Assembly: GCA_022564995.1 (NCBI GenBank)
Contig: JADFKK010000016.1
Location: 1-47,235, forward strand
Direction: 5' to 3'
DNA from: Planctomycetota bacterium
GTDB lineage: Bacteria > Planctomycetota > Planctomycetia > Pirellulales > JADFKK01
DNA: 47,235 nt
The notes under the pieces are model-generated. The model had not been told where the DNA came from. It saw only the letters and a list, made by a program, of their open reading frames with translations, and did not search any database. This document shows positions 40,957-47,235 of this stretch, piece after piece. Position 1 is the first letter of the stretch, and each line of letters starts with the position of its first letter. The position numbers and the translations under genes were made by a program.

Positions 40957-43900
40957 CTATCGGCGCCCGGCTCTTCGTGCCCGCCGCCCCACGATCATTT
41001 CCCGCTCCAACGCAAAGCCCTCCCCCATCGCTCGATCAACCGCCGCGGCCTGCAATCGCCCGTCGGTTCCGCCCGCCGGCCGGAACCCCACGTCGCCGCG
41101 TCGCTCCGCCCGTAGGTTATGCTTCAGCATAACAGCCGAAGTGTCATGCTTCAGCGAAACAGTCGAACCAATATCTTCCCGCGCGGCCTGCCGCCCGCTC
41201 GTGCTTGTAGTAACCGGATTCATCCGGTCCGATTCAACCGGCTGAAGCCGGTCACTACGAACCGCCGCTGGCGGCGAAGCGGCTGGCCCTGGCCCGGTCC
41301 AGGCCGCCAACAGCACCGTCAAATCCTGAAAATTCACCGGCGTCCCGTCCTCGTCGACCAAATTCCCCTCGGCCGCCGAAACATCTTGGTTCCAGTTGGC
41401 CAGCAAGATCGTCAGATCCTGAAAATCGACAAACCCGTTACCCGTCAAATCGGCCGGCGAAATGGGCGAAGCGTTCAGCGTCAAACTGCCCAGTTCCACG
41501 TCGTCCCACGATACGTTGCCGAGGTTGAAGCGGCTTAGTTGCAAGTCGCCTTCGCCCAGCGAGAAGCGGATCTGGCCGTCGGTCGTGGCGATGTACTCGA
41601 TGGTTGCCAGCCGGGCCCATTCGTCTTCCACCCCCAGGCCCGCGGAGAAGGTTCCGCCGCCGAGCCGGTCGATCAGGCCATCGGCCGCTTTGATCACACC
41701 GTCTGAGAAGACGCCGAATTGATCGCTGTTTTGCACGTCGATGGCGCTCGCCTTGGTGGAGTCGAACAGCAGGTCAACCATTCCGCCGGTGATGCCTTTG
41801 GCGTCGTTAAACAGATCCCTCAGCCAGACCTCGATGTAGAAGGTCTGGCCGCTGGCCACCTCCCTCATCGTCTCGGGCAATTCCGCCACCCGCTCCACGT
41901 CGCGCGGTGTCGGCACGGCCACCAGTTCCACGCGAATCGGCGTGCCGGCCGCGGCGCCCGGCGTATCGGCCCGCGGATCGGGCAGCCAGGCTTCTGGGTA
42001 ATTCTCCGGGAAGCTCACGAAGGCGTCGGGCTTGCTGCGGTTCACGTTGGCGACGAAGAAGCTGAAGTCGCCGAAATCGACCAGGCCCGACTTATCGAAA
42101 TCGGCCCACCACACGATCGGCTCGGCCCCGTCGACCGTCTGACCAAAGGCCGGGGCGAAGCGGGAAAAATCACCCAGATCGATCAGCCCGCTGTCGTCGA
42201 CGTCGTAAAACACGGCCCACACCGGCGTCTCGGGCGCGGGGCTGATGCGTGTCTCGACGCCGGGGAATTGCAGATTCGACAGACCGAGTCCCAGATCGTA
42301 CGGCCCGATGCTCTGGCCGGCCACGTCGACTTCCGCTTCGTCGGCCGCAGTCGGCTCAAAGCGAACGCGGGCCAGCAGCGCATGATCCGCGTCGCCAATC
42401 CCGCCGCGAGTTGTCAGCGCGCCAAGATTGCGGATCAGTCCCGCCGCGTCGTCGATCGTCCCGGTAGTTTGATCGGAAAACGCCGCCCCATGCTTGATCT
42501 GCGTGGCGGTGAATCGCGTTGTGTCGTAGACCAGGTCGAGCGTTCCGCCGGCAATGCCGATGCCGTCGTCGTCAGGCGTGCTGACCCAGACTTCGACCCA
42601 GAACGATTCCCATTCGTGCAGGAACTCCGCGTCCTTCGGCAACGTCTTCGTTTGCCCCAGCGCGTCAACATTCGTCGGCTGCCGAACCACCGTCATGTCA
42701 AACTGCACCAGCCCGCCAACCTGCTCGACGGTCAGCGTGGAGGAGAGATCGACCTTGTCCCAGGGCACGTTCCCCAGCCCGGACCGGCCAAATGCCGACC
42801 GACCCTCAGAGAGTGTGAACGTAACCGGCCCCGCCGCCGTAGCCAACACCTCGACATACCCCAGCCGTGCCCAAGTGGGGGCGATGCCGACGCCCGCCTC
42901 GAAAGTTCCGCCGCCGAAATCGTCGACGAGCCCGGTTGGGTCGTCAATCTCGCCCGTCGTCAAGAAATTGAACAGGCTGCCGTGGGACAGCGCCGTCACA
43001 TCCGCCGGCGCCGTATTATAACCAAGATCGACGGTCCCGCCGCTGATTCCCAGGCTCGGCTCGTCAATGTCTTGCACCCACACCTCAACAAAATAGCTCG
43101 TCCCGGCGGCGACCTCAGAAAGCGAGGCGGGCAGTTCGCCCAGCGTGTCCTCGCTGCTCGGCTGCGCAACCGCGACCAGCGCCACGTCGACGATCTTGGT
43201 TCCCACGACAATCGTCACCGTGGCAATCTCCGAAAGGCCCTGTCCGTCGCTGGCCCGATAGGTAAACGAATCCGTCTGATCAAACGTCGGCCCCGGCGTA
43301 TACTCGAACGACCCGTCGCTAGCCCATTGCAACGTCCCGTGCTGCGGATCGCTAACCACTTGCATGGTGAGTTCGTCGCCCTCGACGTCCGAATCGTTCG
43401 CCAACAGACCAGCGGCCACATCCACGACCAAAGCCCCTGTAGTCGGCACGCTGAACGAATCATCCACCGCTACCGGCACGTCGTTGACCGGCCGCACGGT
43501 GATCGTCACAGTGGCGACGTTCGACTCAGTTGTGCCATCATCGATCCGATAGGTGAACGAATCGGTGCCGTAGAATTCGGCCTCTGGTTCGTAGGTAAAC
43601 GTGCCGTCCACATTGAAGGCCAGTTTGCCGTGCCCGGGTTCGTCAACCACGGCGGCAGAGAGCGCGTCACCGTCGGCGTCGCTGTCATTCAGTAACACGC
43701 CGACGCGGTTACCACCGGTTACCGCCAAGTGCATGGCCTGCACTTCCTGGGGGCTGAGAATGCGGTCGTAAACACGCACATCATCGAGCAGCCCGTGCCA
43801 CGAAGCGCTGTGTACGTCGGGGTTGACGTGGTGACCAATGAGCCAGGGGTTGACCGGGGGGCCACGACGGAATGTTCCCGTGCCAACCGCTACGCCGTCT

Positions 43901-46900
43901 CGATAGACGATGGCGTCCCCGCTGATTCGATTGAGCGTAAGGGCGTAGTGTTCCCACTGGCCGACGACGGGATTGCTCGGCGCATAGGCTTCACCGCTCT
44001 GATACTCGAAGTAGATTCCCACGCCGCCGGCGATTTCGGTGTTTTGCAAGAGCCAGCCGAAGATGCGCGGGTTGAGCGTCCCGGTCTGATCCAATCGCGT
44101 CCACACCGAGATCGTGTAGGTGTCCCTGCTCGCAATCACGTCGGAAAGCTCGACGTAGTTGTTGTTGTCGCCCATGTCGAGCGCCCCACCAACAACGCCC
44201 TCGACCCAGGTGTCTTCACTCGCATCCCAGTTAACGAGCGTGCCGTCCAGCTGGCCCGCAACGTCGGAAAGCACTTCGCCGGACGTCTCGTCGAACGTCC
44301 AATGATGCATCAGTCCGTCGCTGGGGGCCAACGCCTTGGTCGACACCAACAGCGTGTCCTCGTCGACTTCATACTCATCATCCACCGCCGTCGGCGCATC
44401 GTTGACGCTTTCTACCGTGATTTGCACCAGCGCAGGAACGGAACGCCGCGAATCCACGGTTGCGCGATAACTGAAACTGTCGGTGCCGAAGAAGTTCTCC
44501 TCGGGCAGATAGGTAAACGAACCGTCGGCGGCCAGGACCAAGTTGCCGTGTTGCGCGTCGACTTCGAGGACAGCCGACAGGCTGCCGCCCTGCGTGTCGG
44601 AATCGTTGGCGAGAACTCCCGACGCAGCGGGAACACTTAGCAGTTCGTCTTCCCCAGACGTGTAACTATCGGCAGCGGCCGAGAGCGACGGGTTGCCGTC
44701 GTTCTCGTACCAGGCGATCGTGTTGTCACCTGTGGACGCACTAAACACGTCGAGGTCGCCGTCGCCGTCCACGTCCGCCGCAATGGCGCTTCTGGCCCCA
44801 TCGACGTCGGTGCTGATGGTGTGGGGCGTGAAGCCTCCGCTGCCATCGTTCTCGTACCAGGCTATCTTGTCGTCGTTGTAAGACGCGCTGAGCACGTCGA
44901 GGTCACCGTCGCCGTCCATGTCCGCCACAGACACGCTCTGGACATTGTCGGCGTTTGCGCTGATCGTGTGCGGCGTAAAGTTCTCGCCGCCGTCGTTCTC
45001 GTACCAGACGATCTTGTCGTCATTGTAGGACGCACTGAGCACATCCATGTCGCCGTCACCGTCTAGGTCCGCCGCGATCACGCTCATGGCCCCATCAGCG
45101 GTCGAGCTGATGTTGTGGGGCGTGAAGCGCTGGCTGCCGTCGTTCTCGTACCAGTCGATTTGGTCGCCGGTGCGGGACGCGCTGAGGACGTCGATGTCGC
45201 CGTCGCCGTCTACATCCGCCGCAAACAGCCGTCTGGCCCCATTGGCCGCGGTGCTGATGGTGTGAGCCGTGAATTGTTGATTGCCGTCGTTCTCGTACCA
45301 CGCGATCTTGTCGTCGTCCCGTGAGGCACTGAGCACGTCGATGTCGCCGTCACCGTCCATGTCCGCCACAATCACGTCAACGGCCCAAAAGGCGAGGGTG
45401 GTGATCAAGTGAGGCGTGAAGCGTTGGTCACCGTCGTTTTCGTACCACACGATCTTGTTGTCGAAGACTGACGCGCTGAGTACGTCCATATCGCCGTCGC
45501 CGTCCACGTCCGCCGCGAAGACACGTATGGCGAAATCGGCCGCGGTGCTAATCGTGTGGGCAACGAATCGTCCGCTGCCGTCATTCTCGTACCAAGCGAT
45601 CGTATCGTCAAATTGGGACGCACTGAGAACGTCGATGTCACCGTCACCGTCCACGTCTGCCGCGAACAAGCTTGTCGGTCCATTCGCGGCGGTACTGATG
45701 ATGTTCTGCCCCAAGTACACGTTGGACGACTCGGCGGGCGGAATGATCGTGACTCGATAGTCCTCGACTTCACCATCCGCCGCCGATCCGCTTACGCCCA
45801 AATCACCTTTGGTGCTCAAGCGAAACCGGGCAAAAGTGTTGCCGGACGCTGCCCAACTCGGCACGTCGAACTGCAAGGCGTTGTCGCCGTTGCTGACGGG
45901 CGCGGCGTCGAAGATTTGCTCGCCAGGCCCGCCCCAATTCCCGTCGCCGTTGAAATCAATCCAGGCATCGAGCTTCGCGCCGGCCGGCGCGTTCTGGACG
46001 TTCACGGACACGCTGGCGTCGAGCTGGCCAACACGAATCGAGCCAAAGGTCACGCCGTCTTCGTCTGCTCCGTCGCCATCGGCGGCGTCGGAGGGCTGTC
46101 CGTCACTTTCGTTGTCACGGTTCGAACCGAGCGTTGGCCCGGTTGCATTGTGAACGGGTCCGTCGTCAGCAGACAGCGTCGGATAAGGCGAGGGGGCGTC
46201 GCCCCAATCGACAACACCCGGCATAACGATGGTCACAGTCGCTGTGGCGGAAAGGCCGGAGGGGTCGACGGCTTGATACGTAAACAGGTCGCTGCCCGCA
46301 AATCCTGCCTTCGGTGTGTAAGTGAATGACCCGTCTGGATTGAAGCTGAGCGTGCCATTCTGAGGATCGGACAACAAAACTGCTGTCATTACCTCGCCTT
46401 GTGGTTCACGGTCGTTGGCTAGAACTCCCTCGGCAGCGTCAACCACAATCGCTGTTCCCGGCGACGTCTCGTAGATGTCGTCTACAGCCACCGGCGACTG
46501 TGCCGAGACGTTGATCGTGGCCGTGGCGAGGTTGGAGGTGAACAGCGGGGTTACGAGGGTGTAGGTGAAGCTGTCTTGCCCGGTGAAATCGTCGGCCGGG
46601 GTGTAGGTGAAGGAGCCGTCGGGGTTGAGGACGAGGGTGCCATTGCTAGGGCCGGTCAGCAGCACGGCGTCGCCAGGAGCGTTGCCGCCGAAGTCGTTGT
46701 CGAGGACGCCGGCTTCGGGGTCGGCGATGAGCGGGGTGTCTTCGTCGGTTTGGTAGGTGTCGTCTGCGGCGACCGGGGTGGTCGGCAGGCTGGCGTCGAG
46801 GTCGAGGACGAGCGCGGTGGGTGGCATGGGGTTGCCGGTTTGGTCGGCGATTTTGGAATCGCCGCTACTGAGGGTGATCGTGTATAGGCCCGCGTCAAAA

Positions 46901-47235
46901 CTGCCGGCGGTGGGCGTGAGGGTGATCTGGTCGGCGGCGGCGTCGAAGCTGAAGGTGTAGTCGGTAAACGGGGCGGCGTCTTTCGTAACGCTGAGCGCCT
47001 CGGCGGTGACGCTGGCGTCGTCGAGGGCGTAGTCGTCGAGCCCGATGACGAACGTATCGCGCAGGCCGACGCGGACCTCGCCCGCGGTCGCGTTTTCGTC
47101 GGCCGGGCCATTGTCGAGCGGGTCGAGGAGCGTGGCGGTCGGCGGATCGACGTCGTTGAACGTAAAGTCGATCGACAGCTTGGGGCGATTGGCCGCCGTC
47201 GTCGCTTCGCGAGAGTCGAAACGCACGCTGTTGCT
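40957..47235 (-). CDS. Giant secreted multidomain protein with dockerin-type repeats (start beyond window)
   Basis: At least 2092 codons, open past the right edge, so signal and N-terminus are missing. Positions count from codon 47226. The first residues (SVRFDSREATTAANRPKLSI) end a CBM96/DNRLRE-like domain. Then: cadherin-like units (about 150-335; 'DDTYQTDEDTP', 'SFTYTP'), a GEVED domain (about 340-495; WGDAPSPYPT to GEVEDYRV), seven FG-GAP repeats of about 49 aa (DVDGDGDIDVLSAS; 503-850), cadherin-like units (850-970), a LamG domain (972-1166) set inside one such unit, further cadherin-like units to 1340, and three beta-sandwich repeats (about 1345, 1513 and 1764 onward). Dockerin-like Ca-loops are at about 1669-1737 and 1924-1980. 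The last 110 residues are basic and partly encoded by palindromic repeats. Probably a cell-surface adhesin or glycan-binding protein. Confidence 0.9.
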   Translation of the reverse strand, partial: SNSVRFDSREATTAANRPKLSIDFTFNDVDPPTATLLDPLDNGPADENATAGEVRVGLRDTFVIGLDDYALDDASVTAEALSVTKDAAPFTDYTFSFDAAADQITLTPTAGSFDAGLYTITLSSGDSKIADQTGNPMPPTALVLDLDASLPTTPVAADDTYQTDEDTPLIADPEAGVLDNDFGGNAPGDAVLLTGPSNGTLVLNPDGSFTYTPADDFTGQDSFTYTLVTPLFTSNLATATINVSAQSPVAVDDIYETSPGTAIVVDAAEGVLANDREPQGEVMTAVLLSDPQNGTLSFNPDGSFTYTPKAGFAGSDLFTYQAVDPSGLSATATVTIVMPGVVDWGDAPSPYPTLSADDGPVHNATGPTLGSNRDNESDGQPSDAADGDGADEDGVTFGSIRVGQLDASVSVNVQNAPAGAKLDAWIDFNGDGNWGGPGEQIFDAAPVSNGDNALQFDVPSWAASGNTFARFRLSTKGDLGVSGSAADGEVEDYRVTIIPPAESSNVYLGQNIISTAANGPTSLFAADVDGDGDIDVLSASQFDDTIAWYENDGSGRFVAHTISTAADFAIRVFAADVDGDGDMDVLSASVFDNKIVWYENDGDQRFTPHLITTLAFWAVDVIVADMDGDGDIDVLSASRDDDKIAWYENDGNQQFTAHTISTAANGARRLFAADVDGDGDIDVLSASRTGDQIDWYENDGSQRFTPHNISSTADGAMSVIAADLDGDGDMDVLSASYNDDKIVWYENDGGENFTPHTISANADNVQSVSVADMDGDGDLDVLSASYNDDKIAWYENDGSGGFTPHTISTDVDGARSAIAADVDGDGDLDVFSASTGDNTIAWYENDGNPSLSAAADSYTSGEDELLSVPAASGVLANDSDTQGGSLSAVLEVDAQHGNLVLAADGSFTYLPEENFFGTDSFSYRATVDSRRSVPALVQITVESVNDAPTAVDDEYEVDEDTLLVSTKALAPSDGLMHHWTFDETSGEVLSDVAGQLDGTLVNWDASEDTWVEGVVGGALDMGDNNNYVELSDVIASRDTYTISVWTRLDQTGTLNPRIFGWLLQNTEIAGGVGIYFEYQSGEAYAPSNPVVGQWEHYALTLNRISGDAIVYRDGVAVGTGTFRRGPPVNPWLIGHHVNPDVHSASWHGLLDDVRVYDRILSPQEVQAMHLAVTGGNRVGVLLNDSDADGDALSAAVVDEPGHGKLAFNVDGTFTYEPEAEFYGTDSFTYRIDDGTTESNVATVTITVRPVNDVPVAVDDSFSVPTTGALVVDVAAGLLANDSDVEGDELTMQVVSDPQHGTLQWASDGSFEYTPGPTFDQTDSFTYRASDGQGLSEIATVTIVVGTKIVDVALVAVAQPSSEDTLGELPASLSEVAAGTSYFVEVWVQDIDEPSLGISGGTVDLGYNTAPADVTALSHGSLFNFLTTGEIDDPTGLVDDFGGGTFEAGVGIAPTWARLGYVEVLATAAGPVTFTLSEGRSAFGRSGLGNVPWDKVDLSSTLTVEQVGGLVQFDMTVVRQPTNVDALGQTKTLPKDAEFLHEWESFWVEVWVSTPDDDGIGIAGGTLDLVYDTTRFTATQIKHGAAFSDQTTGTIDDAAGLIRNLGALTTRGGIGDADHALLARVRFEPTAADEAEVDVAGQSIGPYDLGLGLSNLQFPGVETRISPAPETPVWAVFYDVDDSGLIDLGDFSRFAPAFGQTVDGAEPIVWWADFDKSGLVDFGDFSFFVANVNRSKPDAFVSFPENYPEAWLPDPRADTPGAAAGTPIRVELVAVPTPRDVERVAELPETMREVASGQTFYIEVWLRDLFNDAKGITGGMVDLLFDSTKASAIDVQNSDQFGVFSDGVIKAADGLIDRLGGGTFSAGLGVEDEWARLATIEYIATTDGQIRFSLGEGDLQLSRFNLGNVSWDDVELGSLTLNASPISPADLTGNGFVDFQDLTILLANWNQDVSAAEGNLVDEDGTPVNFQDLTVLLAAWTGPGPAASPPAAVRSDRLQPVESDRMNPVTTSTSGRQAAREDIGSTVSLKHDTSAVMLKHNLRAERRGDVGFRPAGGTDGRLQAAAVDRAMGEGFALEREMIVGRRARRAGRR
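41116..41160. repeat. GTTATGCTTCAGCATAAC palindromes inside the giant gene
   Basis: A complete copy (41116-41133) and a degenerate copy (41143-41160) lie within the coding region and are translated on the minus strand as VMLKHN and VSLKHD. The complete copy continues CCTACGGGC, as at 33902-33928. Confidence 0.9.
41207..41259. repeat. GTAGTAACCGG...CCGGTCACTAC inverted repeat inside the giant gene
   Basis: Outer ends GTAGT-ACCGG and CCGGT-ACTAC are reverse complements. Inside are ACCGGATTCATCCGGT and ACCGGCTGAAGCCGGT palindromes. It is translated on the minus strand as part of the C-terminal tail (around DRLQPVESDRMNPVTTS). Confidence 0.85.
44700..45720 (-). repeat. Seven tandem ~147-bp FG-GAP coding repeats
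   Basis: Seven units repeat with a period of about 147 bases in phase with the reading frame of the giant gene. The conserved core encodes DGDGD(I/M/L)DVLSAS and I(A/V)WYENDG. The DNA is well conserved too (for example the shared GCCGTCGTTCTCGTACCA), which suggests recent duplication or gene conversion. The DxDGDGDxD loop is a calcium-binding type seen in integrin-like propellers, which need seven blades. Confidence 0.9.

Noticed and set aside
41719..43695. 658-codon open frame on the plus strand opposite the giant gene
   Set aside because: The minus-strand protein has clear domains across the same stretch. The plus-strand frame shows no motif and has shadow-type composition.
44700..45720. 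Possible CRISPR or satellite array
   Set aside because: The 147-bp period is in phase with codons and encodes FG-GAP repeats throughout.

Overview
The window looks like chromosomal DNA of a planctomycete, probably a Pirellulales-like lineage. It is GC-rich, carries two formylglycine-type sulfatases (one cut by the left edge), and has a very large secreted protein built from cadherin-like, GEVED, FG-GAP, LamG and dockerin-type modules. It also has many lipoproteins and secreted proteins of unknown role, YtcJ-like and D-aminoacylase-like amidohydrolases, and a PQQ-type beta-propeller protein. No rRNA, tRNA, CRISPR array, transposase or phage gene was seen.

Layout. 1-2.1 kb: sulfatase tail, a secreted protein of unknown function, and a small acidic protein. 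2.4-6 kb: a BshB1-like PIG-L deacetylase, an 8-bp microsatellite, a CsgG/LpoB-like lipoprotein, a conserved 84-aa protein and a XerC/D recombinase. 6.2-12.1 kb: a secreted amidohydrolase, a nucleotidyltransferase-HD protein and a secreted trypsin-like protease with a long C-terminal region. 12.4-16 kb: a ComM/YifB ATPase followed by a two-gene type II restriction-modification cassette whose nuclease looks NotI-like. 16.2-18.8 kb: a lipoprotein and a secreted helical protein. 18.8-23.8 kb, minus strand: kdsD, kdsC and a 1039-aa membrane-anchored protein that sits where lptC-lptA sit in Proteobacteria. 24-31 kb: TrmH/SpoU methyltransferase, lipoprotein, class II fructose-bisphosphate aldolase, PQQ-propeller protein, TPR protein and a secreted EEP-family hydrolase. 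31-41 kb: a small molybdopterin-domain protein, a beta-lactamase-fold hydrolase, an alpha/beta hydrolase, an MMPL/RND transporter, a sulfatase, a small membrane protein, a D-aminoacylase-like protein and YqgE. 41-47.2 kb: the giant dockerin protein, whose start lies beyond the right edge.

Working together. kdsD and kdsC share a TAATG overlap and supply Kdo-pathway steps. The large downstream protein is plausibly an LptC/LptA-like lipopolysaccharide transport component. Methyltransferase and nuclease form one modification-restriction unit. Most other genes are single transcription units separated by short intergenic spaces.

The most unusual feature is the density and variety of palindromic intergenic repeats. 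At least eight sequence families occur in about 47 kb. Several overlap the stop codons of neighbouring genes, one holds the likely start codon of the MMPL transporter, and two are translated inside the C-terminal tail of the giant protein. Promoter calls rest on visual -35/-10 matches only. Domain calls rest on motif recognition without any database search.
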